DNA from: Selenomonas sp. oral taxon 126
GTDB lineage: Bacteria; Bacillota; Negativicutes; Selenomonadales; Selenomonadaceae
Assembly (NCBI RefSeq): GCF_001683335.1
Contig: NZ_CP016201.1
Coordinates: 1,508,773 to 1,541,118 of the forward strand
Length of the DNA: 32,346 bases
Direction: 5' to 3'
A program made the position numbers and the translations under genes. The first letter of the stretch is position 1. Each line of letters starts with the position of its first letter. The notes under the pieces were generated by a model. It saw nothing but the letters and a program-made list of their open reading frames with translations. It had not been told where the DNA came from and made no database searches. Shown piece after piece: positions 16,983-25,376 of the stretch.

Positions 16983-18932
16983 ATGGCAAAGGAAACATTT
17001 GAGTTTCAAGCAGAGACAAAGCAGCTGCTGGATCTGATGATCAACTCGATCTATACGAACCGCGAGATCTTTCTGCGCGAGCTGATTTCGAATGCATCGG
17101 ACGCGATGGACAAGCTCCATTTCGAGAGTCTGACGAACCGTGATATGCTCGAAGGGAACGAGACGTACGAGATCTTCCTCGTGCCTGATAAGGAGACGGG
17201 GACGCTGACGATCTCGGACAGTGGCATCGGCATGTCGCGTGCGGAGGTCGTGGAGAATATCGGAACGATTGCAAAGTCAGGGACGAAGGCGTTCATGGAG
17301 CAGCTCGCCAAGGCGAAGGAGGAGAGCGGCGGCACGCCCGACAAGGAGCTGATCGGGCAGTTCGGTGTGGGCTTCTACTCGGCGTTTATGGTCGCGGAGC
17401 GTGTGACGATTGTGACGCGCCGTGCGGGCGAGCAGCAGGCGACACGTTGGGAATCGGCGGGCGACGGCAGCTATACGATCGAGGATGCCGAGAAGGAGAC
17501 GCGCGGCACGACGGTGACGATCCACCTCGCGAAGGAATTCACGGAGGGCGAGACGGACTACACGGACACGTTCGAGCTCGAGAGCCTCGTGAAGAAATAC
17601 TCGGACTACGTGCGCTATCCGATCCGCATGAACGTGACGACGGAGGAGATGCCGCGCGATGATGAGGGCAAGATTATCGAGGGCGCGGAGAAGATCAAGA
17701 AGACGGAGCTGCGCACGCTGAACTCGATGCAGCCGCTCTGGACGCGCGCGAAGTCGGAGATCAAGGCGGAGGAGTACAATGATTTCTTCCGCGACCAGTT
17801 TCACGAGTGGGAAGCGCCGATGGAGGTCTTCCATACGAAGGCGGAGGGCACGGTGGAGTACACGGCGCTCCTCGAGATCCCGGCGCGCGCACCGTTCAAT
17901 CTCTATCAGTCGGACTACGAGCCGGGCGTTCAGCTCTACTCGCGCCACGTCTTCATCATGGACAAATGCAAGGATCTCCTGCCCGACTATCTGCGCTTTA
18001 TGAAGGGTCTTGTGGACTCGCCCGATCTCTCGCTGAATATCTCGCGCGAGCTCTTGCAGCAGAGCCGCGAGCTCAAGACGATCGGACGTGCGCTGGAGAA
18101 AAATGTGCTCAAGGCGCTCGGCAGGAAGCTTGAGAAGAACCGTGAGGACTACGAGAAGTTCTGGAACGAATACGGGCGCATGCTCAAGATCGGCATTTAC
18201 AACAGTATGTACTCCGGACGCGATACGGTGGACAAGCTGAAGGATCTCCTGCTTTTCCACAGTTCGAAGGAAGGGAAGCTCGTCTCGCTCAAGGAGTATA
18301 TTGCGCGTATGCCGGAGAGTCAGAAGAGCATCTACTACGCGACGGCGAAGGATCAGGCGACGATTGAGCAGCTGCCGCAGATGGAGCAGCTGCGTGAGCG
18401 TGGTCTTGAGGTGCTTTTCCTGCTCGACCCCGTGGATGAGTTCGCGATTGAGACGGTGCACGAGTACGAGGGGAAGAGTTTTCACTCGATCAGCCGCGGT
18501 GACTTGGGTCTCGACGATGCGGAGAGCGAGGCGGCGAAGAAGGAGACGGAGGACATCGCAAAGGCGAACGACGATCTCATCAAGGACGTGAAGGACGCGA
18601 TTGGCGACAAGATTGCCGAGGTGAAGATCTCGCAGCGTCTCCGCTCGAGCGCGGTCTGCCTTGTCGCGGATGAGGCGGGGCCGTCGCTCTCGATGGAGCA
18701 GACCTTTGCCGAGATGAACAATCCAATGTTCAAGGCGCGCCGCATCCTCGAGATCAACCCGCATCACGATCTCTTTGCAAAGCTGAAAGAGTTGCACGCA
18801 GCAGGCAAGGACTCCGAGGAGTTCAAGGACTACTGTGACCTCCTCTACACGCAGGCGCTGCTCATCGAGGGCATCCTGCCGGAGAACCCCGTTGCCTTTG
18901 CGCAGAAGCTTGCAAAGATGATGGCGAAATAA
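16983..18932 (+). CDS. htpG: Hsp90 chaperone HtpG
   Basis: HtpG is the bacterial Hsp90, an ATP-dependent dimeric chaperone in the cytoplasm. The 649-residue product has the GHKL ATPase motifs FLRELISNASDAMDKL (Asn for Mg/ATP), ISDSGIGMSRAEV, IAKSGTKAFME and GQFGVGFYSAFMVAE. The middle domain has the SLNISRELLQQSRELKTI region containing the catalytic Arg loop, and the C-terminal dimerisation domain is complete. The ATG at 16983 (MAKETFEFQAET) is preferred over an in-frame codon at 16941, because GGGAGAAC precedes it and homology starts there. The very long open frame on the opposite strand is a codon-bias shadow. Confidence 0.96.
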   Translation: MAKETFEFQAETKQLLDLMINSIYTNREIFLRELISNASDAMDKLHFESLTNRDMLEGNETYEIFLVPDKETGTLTISDSGIGMSRAEVVENIGTIAKSGTKAFMEQLAKAKEESGGTPDKELIGQFGVGFYSAFMVAERVTIVTRRAGEQQATRWESAGDGSYTIEDAEKETRGTTVTIHLAKEFTEGETDYTDTFELESLVKKYSDYVRYPIRMNVTTEEMPRDDEGKIIEGAEKIKKTELRTLNSMQPLWTRAKSEIKAEEYNDFFRDQFHEWEAPMEVFHTKAEGTVEYTALLEIPARAPFNLYQSDYEPGVQLYSRHVFIMDKCKDLLPDYLRFMKGLVDSPDLSLNISRELLQQSRELKTIGRALEKNVLKALGRKLEKNREDYEKFWNEYGRMLKIGIYNSMYSGRDTVDKLKDLLLFHSSKEGKLVSLKEYIARMPESQKSIYYATAKDQATIEQLPQMEQLRERGLEVLFLLDPVDEFAIETVHEYEGKSFHSISRGDLGLDDAESEAAKKETEDIAKANDDLIKDVKDAIGDKIAEVKISQRLRSSAVCLVADEAGPSLSMEQTFAEMNNPMFKARRILEINPHHDLFAKLKELHAAGKDSEEFKDYCDLLYTQALLIEGILPENPVAFAQKLAKMMAK

Positions 18933-18941
18933 GGAGAAATT

Positions 18942-19610
18942 GTGGAAATCGAACTCTTTTCGTCGCAATTCTTTGTGGCGCTCTTTTCGATCATCGTCAT
19001 CGACCTCGTGCTTGCGGGAGACAATGCCGTCGTGATTGCGATGGCATCGAATCGTCTGCCTGCGCATCTGAGGATGCGGGCAATCTATGTTGGTACGGCG
19101 GGTGCAATTATCATCCGCCTCATCATGACGTTCTTTGCCGTCCAGCTGCTCTCCGTGCCCTATCTGCAGGCGCTCGGTGGGCTCGTGCTGCTGCCGATTG
19201 CGGTGAAGCTCATGCGTCCGGGGCATGAGGAGCACATAGAGGCGGCTGAGACTTTTGCGGGTGCGGTCAAGACGATCATCATTGCCGACGCGGCAATGGG
19301 GATCGACAATGTGATTGCGATTGCGGGCGCGTCGCACGGCGATTTCCTGCTCGTGGTGCTCGGTCTCGTCATCAGCATCCCCATTGTGGTCTGGGGCAGT
19401 CAGCTGATTGGCACGCTCATGGAAAGATATCCTGTACTTGTCGTAATCGGCACGGCGATTCTCGGCTGGACGGGCGGTACGATGATTGTGCATGACCGTA
19501 CGATCGGCATCATGCTCCTGGAGGCAGCACCACAGGCGGAATACCTCCTGCCTGCGGCACTCGCGGGGGCGGTATGTGGTATTGGCGGTTATCTGCGTCG
19601 GAGAGGCTGA
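18942..19610 (+). CDS. TerC-family integral membrane protein (YjbE-type)
   Basis: TerC-family proteins are polytopic membrane proteins; some export manganese or help metallate exported enzymes. The 222-residue product shows the family motif IIVIDLVLAGDNAVVIAMAS near the start and its repeat IIIADAAMGIDNVIAIAGAS in the second half, both with acidic residues in membrane helices that probably bind metal. About seven hydrophobic segments are visible. The GTG at 18942 has AAGGAG just before it; the gene follows htpG by 9 bases and ends one base before dhaM, so the three are likely one transcript. Metal specificity is not visible. Confidence 0.88.
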   Translation: MEIELFSSQFFVALFSIIVIDLVLAGDNAVVIAMASNRLPAHLRMRAIYVGTAGAIIIRLIMTFFAVQLLSVPYLQALGGLVLLPIAVKLMRPGHEEHIEAAETFAGAVKTIIIADAAMGIDNVIAIAGASHGDFLLVVLGLVISIPIVVWGSQLIGTLMERYPVLVVIGTAILGWTGGTMIVHDRTIGIMLLEAAPQAEYLLPAALAGAVCGIGGYLRRRG

Positions 19611-19611
19611 T

Positions 19612-19998
19612 ATGGTCGGACTTGTGATTGTGACACACAGCGCCGCGCTCGCGCACGGCATCGCGGAAACCTGCCGTATGATGGCAAAGGATGCGCGCCT
19701 TGCGGTTGCGGGCGGCATGGAGGACGGTGGCTTCGGCACGAGCTACGCACGGATTGTCGCGGCTATCGATGCGGTGTATACGGAGGACGGTGTGGTCATC
19801 CTCATGGATGCGGGCAGCTCGATCCTGACGGTGGAGACGATCCTCGAGGAGATGCCGGAGCGACGTCTGCGCATGGCGGACTGTCCTGTCGTTGAGGGAA
19901 GCGTCGTGGCTGCGATTGCAGCTGTCTGCGGGGCGAATCTCGACGAGGTCGTCCGGCGCGCGGAGGAAACGCGCAGCGCGTGCAAGATTGCCGATTGA
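19612..19998 (+). CDS. dhaM: DhaM-like PTS EIIA (dihydroxyacetone kinase phosphotransfer subunit)
   Basis: DhaM takes phosphate from PTS protein HPr on a histidine and passes it to ADP held by DhaL, which with DhaK phosphorylates dihydroxyacetone. The 128-residue product has the EIIA-mannose-type fold start GLVIVTHSAALAHGIAET, with the phosphorylatable His9, then VAGGMEDGGFGTSYARIVAAI, DGVVILMDAGSSILTVE and VVEGSVVAAIAA. It is a single-domain DhaM. No dhaK or dhaL lies in this window, so its partners must be elsewhere or it serves another acceptor. The ATG at 19612 follows the terC stop by one base (TGATATG). The downstream rib promoter -35 overlaps its stop. Confidence 0.85.
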   Translation: MVGLVIVTHSAALAHGIAETCRMMAKDARLAVAGGMEDGGFGTSYARIVAAIDAVYTEDGVVILMDAGSSILTVETILEEMPERRLRMADCPVVEGSVVAAIAAVCGANLDEVVRRAEETRSACKIAD

Positions 19999-20023
19999 CA
20001 CGGCAAACCCATAGTGTTACAAT
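19995..20023 (+). promoter_or_regulatory. Promoter of the riboflavin operon
   Basis: TTGACA (19995-20000), 17-base spacer, TACAAT (20018-20023). The -35 box contains the dhaM stop codon. Transcription would start about 10 bases before the FMN riboswitch. Confidence 0.85.
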
Positions 20024-20037
20024 AGCATACGAACGAT

Positions 20038-20172
20038 GCTCTTTGAGGCGGGGTGCAAATCCCCACCGGCGGTACAGCCCGCAAGCCACTCGCGAGAGCG
20101 GCATGATTCGGTGAAACTCCGAAGCCGACAGTGAAGAAGGCAGTTGCCTTTGCAGTCTGGATGAGAAAAGGC
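20038..20172 (+). ncRNA. FMN (RFN) riboswitch
   Basis: The conserved RFN blocks occur in order: GAGGCGGGGTGCAAATCCCC, ACCGGCGGTACAGCCCGC, then GATTCGGTGAAACTCCGAAG, CCGACAGT, a variable arm, and AGTCTGGATGAGA, closed by P1. It senses FMN and lowers expression of the rib genes that follow. Confidence 0.95.
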
Positions 20173-20185
20173 GCGTCTATGAAAG

Positions 20186-20216
20186 GAAGCACTGATATGA
20201 TGTTATCAGTGCGTTC
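20186..20216 (+). repeat. Short hairpin resembling the fused ends of the 164-bp repeat
   Basis: GGAAGCACTGATA ... TTATCAGTGCGTTC forms a near-perfect stem with a 4-5 base loop. The left half equals the left terminus of the 164-bp repeat for 13 bases; the right half matches its other terminus except for one or two bases. It lies in the riboswitch leader, where it may also act as an antiterminator or spacer hairpin. Confidence 0.7.
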
Positions 20217-20231
20217 TTGGGACGATTTATG

Positions 20232-20271
20232 TGCCGCCGGAGGAGGATTCTTCCGGCGGCATTTTATTTTT
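20232..20271 (+). terminator. Terminator of the FMN riboswitch leader
   Basis: TGCCGCCGGA pairs with TCCGGCGGCA, followed by TTTTATTTTT. It is the likely off-switch of the rib operon, 60 bases after the aptamer. Confidence 0.85.
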
Positions 20272-20280
20272 GCAAATTCT

Positions 20281-20443
20281 GTTGTACTCCCCGCGAACGC
20301 TTAGTTGCGCAAGTGATCGTGCGCTTGTACGCTTAAATACCGTCGGACTTCTTAAACGCGCTTCGCTTGAACGAAAGAAATCCGACGGGGCGTACCGCGC
20401 ACTTTACTCACTTGCTCCACTAGGGTTCGCTTGGGAGCACAAC
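20281..20443 (-). repeat. 165-bp palindromic repeat, second family, copy 2
   Basis: The ends GTTGTACTCCCC and GGGAGCACAAC are inverted. The reverse complement matches the copy at 7556-7723 along its length, including AACCCTAGTGGAGCAAG and the core GGATTTCTTTCGTTCAAGCG. It lies between the riboswitch terminator and the ribD start, so it is part of the transcribed rib leader. Arm changes such as CTGC/GCAG versus GACG/CGTC around the core keep the pairing. Confidence 0.85.
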
Positions 20444-20483
20444 ATCAACCTGCCAAGACGGCATAGAACAGAACGGGATTGTT

Positions 20484-21587
20484 ATGAAGGAAATTGACGA
20501 ATCCTATATGCGCGAGGCGCTGCGGATCGCGAACTTTGCGCGCGGGCGCACGTCACCGAATCCGCTCGTCGGTGCGGTGATTGTGCGGGACGGAACGATC
20601 ATCGCGAGCGGATGGCATCGCGCGGCGGGTGAGCCGCACGCGGAGATTCACGCGCTGCGTATGGCGGGGGAGCTGGCGCGCGGTGCAACGCTCTATGTAA
20701 CGCTCGAGCCGTGCGCGCATCACGGGCGCACGGGGCCGTGCGCCGAGGCGGTCATTGCGGCGGGGCTCGCACGTGTGGTTGTCGCCCTGTCCGATCCAAA
20801 CCCGCTCGTTGCGGGGCGCGGGCTTGCCATGCTCGAAGCGGCAGGCATCGAGACGCAGACGGGCGTATGTGAGGCCGAGGCGCGGCGGCAGAACGAGGTC
20901 TTTCTGAAATGGGTGACAACGAAGCGTCCCTTCGTCACACTCAAGACAGCGATGACGCTCGACGGGAAGATCGCAAGTCATACGGGCGCGTCGCAGTGGA
21001 TTACGGGCGAGGCGGCGCGTGCGCGCGTTCATGAATACCGCGATGTGCATGACACGATCCTCGTCGGCATCGGAACGGTGCTCGCCGACGATCCAAGTCT
21101 TACGACGCGACTTCCTGACCGCATGGGGCACAATCCCCTGCGCATTGTGCTCGACTCCGAGGCACGCACGCCGATTGATGCAAAACTCCTGACGGATGGC
21201 GCAGCGCCGACGGTGATTGCTGTGAGCGAGCGCGCCGATCATCGCCGTGTGAATCTCCTGCATGCGTGCGGTGCGGAGGTTGTGACGCTCGGCGCGGAGC
21301 GCCCGGACATCGGGCGGCTGCTCGACTGGCTCGGCGCACGGGAAATATCGTCGCTCTTTGTGGAGGGGGGCGCGCAGGTGAACTGGTCGTTTCTCGCAGG
21401 CGGTTTCGTGGACAAGGTACACGCCTTCATCGCGCCCGTGCTGATGGGCGGCGCAGCGGCACCGACCCCCATCGGCGGTACGGGCTTTGACAGTCCGCAG
21501 ACGGCGCTCTGTCTCACGGATATGACGGTGGAGCAGGTGGGCGCGGACATCCTCATCACGGGCTATCCGCAGACCGCAGGGGGGTGA
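20484..21587 (+). CDS. ribD: Bifunctional pyrimidine deaminase/reductase RibD
   Basis: RibD deaminates and then reduces the pyrimidine intermediate of riboflavin synthesis. The 367-residue product has the zinc deaminase motifs PHAEIHAL and TLEPCAHHGRTGPC in the N-terminal half and the reductase half starting VTLKTAMTLDGKIASHTGAS, with VEGGAQVNWSFL near the end. The length is normal. It is the first rib gene after the riboswitch leader; the ribosome site before the ATG (GAACGGGAT) is weak. Its stop precedes ribE by four bases. Confidence 0.95.
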   Translation: MKEIDESYMREALRIANFARGRTSPNPLVGAVIVRDGTIIASGWHRAAGEPHAEIHALRMAGELARGATLYVTLEPCAHHGRTGPCAEAVIAAGLARVVVALSDPNPLVAGRGLAMLEAAGIETQTGVCEAEARRQNEVFLKWVTTKRPFVTLKTAMTLDGKIASHTGASQWITGEAARARVHEYRDVHDTILVGIGTVLADDPSLTTRLPDRMGHNPLRIVLDSEARTPIDAKLLTDGAAPTVIAVSERADHRRVNLLHACGAEVVTLGAERPDIGRLLDWLGAREISSLFVEGGAQVNWSFLAGGFVDKVHAFIAPVLMGGAAAPTPIGGTGFDSPQTALCLTDMTVEQVGADILITGYPQTAGG

Positions 21588-21591
21588 GGCG

Positions 21592-22227
21592 ATGTTTACA
21601 GGAATCATTGAGGAGGTCGGCATGTTTGCGGGGCTTTCGGGCGGCAATATCTCCATCGGGGCACAGCTCGTCCAGTCGGACGCGCACATCGGCGACAGCA
21701 TTGCGGTCAACGGCATCTGCCTCACGGTAACTTCGTTCGATGCACGCGGCTTCCGTGCGGCAGTCATGCCGGAGACGCTGCGGCGCACCTCGCTCGCGGG
21801 ACTCACGCACGGCACACCGCTCAATCTCGAGCGCGCACTGCTCCCGACGACGCGGCTCGGTGGGCATTTCGTCAGCGGACACATCGACGGCGTGGGCGAG
21901 ATCAGAGAGCTGCGCGAGGAGGGCAATGCAATCCTGATGACGGTTGCGGCAGATGATGAGATTCTGCGCGGCATCGTGGAGAAGGGCTCGGTCGCACTTG
22001 ATGGCATCAGTCTCACGGTCGCGGCGGTGGGCGCGCGGGATTTCACGGTCAGTCTTATCCCGCACACGCGCACGGTGACGAACCTCGGTGCAAAGCGCGT
22101 CGGCAGTCCGCTCAACATCGAGACGGACATCCTTGGAAAATATGCGCTGAAGCTGCTTGGCGGTGAAAAATCCAACGCGAGCGGCTGCGGCATCACGCAG
22201 GACTTCCTCCTGCAAAACGGCTTTTAG
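21592..22227 (+). CDS. ribE: Riboflavin synthase alpha chain
   Basis: Riboflavin synthase dismutates two molecules of 6,7-dimethyl-8-ribityllumazine to riboflavin. The 211-residue product starts [10 protein letters not shown] and contains the two lumazine-binding repeats: the first with [13 protein letters not shown] and [12 protein letters not shown], the second with [14 protein letters not shown] and [21 protein letters not shown] lies before the ATG. It sits between ribD and ribBA as in classic Firmicutes rib operons. Confidence 0.95.
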   Translation: MFTGIIEEVGMFAGLSGGNISIGAQLVQSDAHIGDSIAVNGICLTVTSFDARGFRAAVMPETLRRTSLAGLTHGTPLNLERALLPTTRLGGHFVSGHIDGVGEIRELREEGNAILMTVAADDEILRGIVEKGSVALDGISLTVAAVGARDFTVSLIPHTRTVTNLGAKRVGSPLNIETDILGKYALKLLGGEKSNASGCGITQDFLLQNGF

Positions 22228-22237
22228 GAGAGATACT

Positions 22238-23455
22238 ATGTCAGATTTTGCAACGATTGAACAGGCGATCGAGGACATGCGAAACGGCAAGATGCTTGTC
22301 GTCGTCGACGATGAGGATCGCGAGAACGAGGGCGACATCATTGTCGCCGCCGAGAAGCTCACGCCCGAGCATATGAACTTCATGGCGACGCATGCACGCG
22401 GGCTGATCTGCACGCCGATCGTCGGCAGCCGTCTCGACGAGCTCGAGATCGGGCAGATGGTGGAGAACAATACGGACAACCACGAGACAGCGTTTACCGT
22501 AAGCATTGACGCGTACGACACGACAACGGGCATCTCCGCATTTGAGCGCTGCCATACGGTGAAGATGCTGATCGACCCTGCGGCAAAGCCGTCGAGCTTC
22601 CGCCGCCCCGGTCATGTCTTCCCCCTGCGCACGGTTGAGGGCGGGGTCCTGCGCCGTGCGGGGCATACGGAGGCGACGGTCGACCTCGCGCGCATGGCGG
22701 GGCTGTACCCTGCGGGCATGTGCTGTGAGATCATGGCGGACGACGGGCATATGATGCGCACGCCCGAGCTGAAAGAGTTCGCGAAGAAGCACGGGCTGAA
22801 CATCATCACGATTGCCGACCTCATCGAGTACCGCAAACATACGGAGACCTTCGTCCACTGCATCTCTGACGTGGATTTCCCGAGCAGATACGGGCATTTC
22901 CGTCTGCTCGCGTATGAGAATTCGCTTAACAGCCGCTGCGATCTCGCCGTCGTGAAGGGCGATGTGCGTGGCAAGGAGAACGTACTCGTGCGCGTGCATT
23001 CGGAGTGCCTGACGGGCGATGCGCTCGGTTCGATGCGCTGTGACTGCGGAGACCAGCTTGCAGCGGCGCTCCGTCAGATCGAGGCGGAGGGCGAGGGCGT
23101 CGTCCTCTACGTGCGGCAGGAGGGGCGCGGCATCGGGCTTGCGAACAAGATGCGCGCGTATGCCTTGCAGGATCAGGGACGCGACACGGTGGAGGCGAAC
23201 ATCGAGCTCGGTTTTGCGCCCGATCTGCGCGATTACGGACTCGGCGCACAGATTCTCGCCGATCTCGGGCTCACGACCATCCGCCTCATGACGAACAACC
23301 CCGCGAAGCGTGCAGGACTTGAGGGCTATGGGCTGAAGATCGTCGAGCGCGTACCGATTGTCATGCACACGCACGAATTTGATCGCAAATACATGACGGT
23401 CAAGAAGGAAAAAATGGGGCATATGCTCAGCGACGAAGAGCTTGGCAACGAATAA
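22238..23455 (+). CDS. ribBA: Bifunctional DHBP synthase / GTP cyclohydrolase II RibBA
   Basis: The RibB half makes 3,4-dihydroxy-2-butanone 4-phosphate from ribulose 5-phosphate; the RibA half opens GTP to start the other branch of riboflavin synthesis. The 405-residue product shows [16 protein letters not shown] (metal and substrate loop) and [10 protein letters not shown] in RibB. RibA shows [20 protein letters not shown] with the zinc cysteines, [18 protein letters not shown] and [16 protein letters not shown]. The ATG at 22238 follows TAGGAGAG and comes 11 bases after ribE. Confidence 0.96.
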   Translation: MSDFATIEQAIEDMRNGKMLVVVDDEDRENEGDIIVAAEKLTPEHMNFMATHARGLICTPIVGSRLDELEIGQMVENNTDNHETAFTVSIDAYDTTTGISAFERCHTVKMLIDPAAKPSSFRRPGHVFPLRTVEGGVLRRAGHTEATVDLARMAGLYPAGMCCEIMADDGHMMRTPELKEFAKKHGLNIITIADLIEYRKHTETFVHCISDVDFPSRYGHFRLLAYENSLNSRCDLAVVKGDVRGKENVLVRVHSECLTGDALGSMRCDCGDQLAAALRQIEAEGEGVVLYVRQEGRGIGLANKMRAYALQDQGRDTVEANIELGFAPDLRDYGLGAQILADLGLTTIRLMTNNPAKRAGLEGYGLKIVERVPIVMHTHEFDRKYMTVKKEKMGHMLSDEELGNE

Positions 23456-23478
23456 CGAGTTCAAGGGGGGGACAGCCG

Positions 23479-24096
23479 ATGAAAATAGTTTTATTGGTAC
23501 TTCTTGAACAGTATGCAGACTGGGAAGTAGCATATATATCGACAGCCGTTCACATGCTTGGGCAGGGGCGGTTCGAGATAAAGACGGTATCACTCACCGA
23601 CGCGCCAGTGCGCTCGATTGGCGGGATTCAGACTGTGCCGGATTATACGGTGGATTCTGCACCGAAAGATTATGAGGCATTGCTTCTCATCGGCGGAATG
23701 CGATGGCGTGAAGAGAGCGCACAGAGTGTGGTTCCTCTCGTAACGCATTGCTTGCAAAATAGGAAATTGCTCGGTGGTATTTGTGATGCGGCAGCTTTTT
23801 TGTCTGCGATTGGCGTGTTGAATACGGTCAAGCATACGGGCAATCGACTGTCTGCGCTTGAGGAGTGGACGGGGACGAAGTACCGGGGCGCAGCAAATTT
23901 TCAGGCGAGACAAGCTGTTTGCGATAAAAATATCGTGACGGCGAATGGTTCTGCACCTCTGGAATTTGCCGGAGCCGTTCTGTCCGCGCTTCATGTTGCT
24001 GAGGAAACTATGATTGAGGATTGGTATGTCCTGCATAAGCTGGGATATTATAATACATCGGCGCACAATCGTTTTGTGAAGATGATGGAGGAGTAA
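23479..24096 (+). CDS. DJ-1/PfpI-family protein
   Basis: DJ-1/PfpI proteins are a mixed superfamily of cysteine-based hydrolases, glyoxalases and stress proteins. The 205-residue product shows VLLVLLEQYADWEVA with the glutamate that usually sits near the active cysteine, YEALLLIGGMRW, and the nucleophile elbow LLGGICDAAAFLSAIGVL with the candidate nucleophile Cys, followed by HTGN. Its closest feel is the YdeA/YoaZ-like group, but substrate and activity cannot be read from the sequence. It is inserted in the rib operon between ribBA and ribH, and is AT-richer than both. A GGGGGG run lies before its ATG. Confidence 0.83.
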   Translation: MKIVLLVLLEQYADWEVAYISTAVHMLGQGRFEIKTVSLTDAPVRSIGGIQTVPDYTVDSAPKDYEALLLIGGMRWREESAQSVVPLVTHCLQNRKLLGGICDAAAFLSAIGVLNTVKHTGNRLSALEEWTGTKYRGAANFQARQAVCDKNIVTANGSAPLEFAGAVLSALHVAEETMIEDWYVLHKLGYYNTSAHNRFVKMMEE

Positions 24097-24108
24097 GGAG
24101 CAAATCAT

Positions 24109-24573
24109 ATGGCGAACATCATTGAGGGCTATATCAGCGGAAAAAATCTCAAATTCGGCATCGTTGCCGCACGGTTCAATGAGTTTATCGTGAGTAAGCT
24201 GGTCGGTGGCGCACTCGATACGCTCCACCGTCACGAGACGGCGGATGCGGACATCGACGTGGCGTGGGTGCCGGGCGCGTTCGAGATTCCGCTTGCGGCG
24301 AAGAAGATGGCGGAGAGCGGGAAGTACGACGCTGTCCTCTGCCTCGGTGCGGTCATTCGTGGCTCAACGACGCACTACGATTACGTCTGCAACGAAGTCT
24401 CGAAGGGCGTTGCACAGGTCGGACTTCAGACGGGTGTGCCGACGATCTTCGGCGTCGTGACGACGGAGAACATCGAGCAGGCGATCGAGCGCGCGGGCAC
24501 GAAGGCGGGCAACAAGGGCGCGGATGCGGCGATGGCGGCGATGGAGATGGCAAGTCTCCTCGGAAAGCTGTGA
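24109..24573 (+). CDS. ribH: 6,7-dimethyl-8-ribityllumazine synthase
   Basis: RibH condenses the pyrimidinedione and dihydroxybutanone phosphate to lumazine, the substrate of RibE, usually in an icosahedral shell. The 154-residue product shows [53 protein letters not shown] with the catalytic His, and [20 protein letters not shown]. All family motifs are present and the length is typical. TAAGGAG precedes the ATG. It completes the pathway set ribD-E-BA-H. Confidence 0.96.
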   Translation: MANIIEGYISGKNLKFGIVAARFNEFIVSKLVGGALDTLHRHETADADIDVAWVPGAFEIPLAAKKMAESGKYDAVLCLGAVIRGSTTHYDYVCNEVSKGVAQVGLQTGVPTIFGVVTTENIEQAIERAGTKAGNKGADAAMAAMEMASLLGKL

Positions 24574-24577
24574 GCCT

Positions 24578-25141
24578 ATGAAGATCGGAATAATCAGCGA
24601 CACGCACGGGCATGAGGACGCGTGGGTGCGCGCGTGCGAGAATTTTTTTGCGGGCGCAGACCTCATCCTCCACGCGGGCGACGTCGCCTACCACGGTCCG
24701 CGCAACCCGATGAAGGCGGACTACAACCCGATGGGGCTGATCGAGCGCATCAACGCCTCGGAGATCCCTATCATCATCGCGAAGGGCAACTGCGACTCGG
24801 ATGTCGATGCAAGCTGTCTCGAACTGCCTCTTATGTCCCCCTACGCCTATGTCGTGTGGGAGGGGCGGCGCATCATCGTCACGCACGGCGATGCCGTCAT
24901 GACGGACGCGGAAAAGGATGCGATGGCGCGGCATCTGAAAGCCGACCTCTTTATCAGCGGTCATGTGCACATCAACGTCCTCGAAAAGCGCGGCAACACC
25001 GTCTTCCTCAACCCCGGCTCTGCCGCGCTCACAAAGCGTCCCGACGGGCGCAACACCGTCGCGGTGCTTGAGGACGGAACGATTCGGATTTTTGACATAG
25101 ATACGGGCGAGGTTCTGCACGAACTCGCACTCGATTGGTAG
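24578..25141 (+). CDS. yfcE: YfcE-like metallophosphoesterase
   Basis: YfcE-type phosphodiesterases are small metal-dependent enzymes; the cellular substrate is not settled. The 187-residue product has the calcineurin-like motifs in order: IISDTHGH, ILHAGDVAY, AKGNCDSD, VTHGD and FISGHVHINV, then LNPGSAAL. The ATG at 24578 lies five bases after the ribH stop and has no strong ribosome site, so coupling to ribH is likely. It may share the rib transcript. Role in flavin metabolism (for example dephosphorylation of an intermediate) is only a guess based on position. Confidence 0.9.
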   Translation: MKIGIISDTHGHEDAWVRACENFFAGADLILHAGDVAYHGPRNPMKADYNPMGLIERINASEIPIIIAKGNCDSDVDASCLELPLMSPYAYVVWEGRRIIVTHGDAVMTDAEKDAMARHLKADLFISGHVHINVLEKRGNTVFLNPGSAALTKRPDGRNTVAVLEDGTIRIFDIDTGEVLHELALDW

Positions 25142-25159
25142 ACGAACGGAGGGCGAAAG

Positions 25160-25366
25160 ATGAAGCCGACAGATCGCAGTTATCTCGAGGTCAACCTTCC
25201 GCCCTATTTGCAGCACGATATTGACGCGCTCCAGCAGGGACTAGCGCAAGACGTATTGTATCTCGACTGTCTGTATGACGAACTGTACGGGTCGATCAAT
25301 TCGGCGGAGTGGGATGACGAGATCACACATGAACAGGCGGCATATCTGCGGGAAAAGTATCTGTGA
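25160..25366 (+). CDS. Small acidic hypothetical protein, partner of the kinase gene
   Basis: The 68-residue product is strongly acidic, with three Tyr-rich helical stretches (LPPYLQHDIDALQQGLAQD, YLDCLYDELYGSI, EQAAYLREKYL). GGAGGGCGAAAG precedes the ATG. It is followed after 10 bases by the HipA/CtkA-like kinase, a spacing that fits a two-gene unit such as a toxin-antitoxin or kinase-regulator pair. I see no DNA-binding motif. It does not resemble HipB (no helix-turn-helix) or, clearly, HipS. The function is unknown; partner status is inferred from position only. Confidence 0.7.
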   Translation: MKPTDRSYLEVNLPPYLQHDIDALQQGLAQDVLYLDCLYDELYGSINSAEWDDEITHEQAAYLREKYL

Positions 25367-25376
25367 GGCAAGCTCT

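Noticed and set aside
17277-19739. 820-codon open frame on the minus strand across htpG and terC
   Set aside because: It is antisense to two clear genes, has a strongly Arg/Leu/His-rich composition without family motifs, and results from high GC at third positions.
20553-22196. 547-codon open frame on the minus strand across ribD and ribE
   Set aside because: Antisense shadow of well-identified rib genes, with no recognisable domain.
22241-23593. 450-codon minus-strand frame across ribBA
   Set aside because: Antisense shadow; no motifs, no ribosome site.
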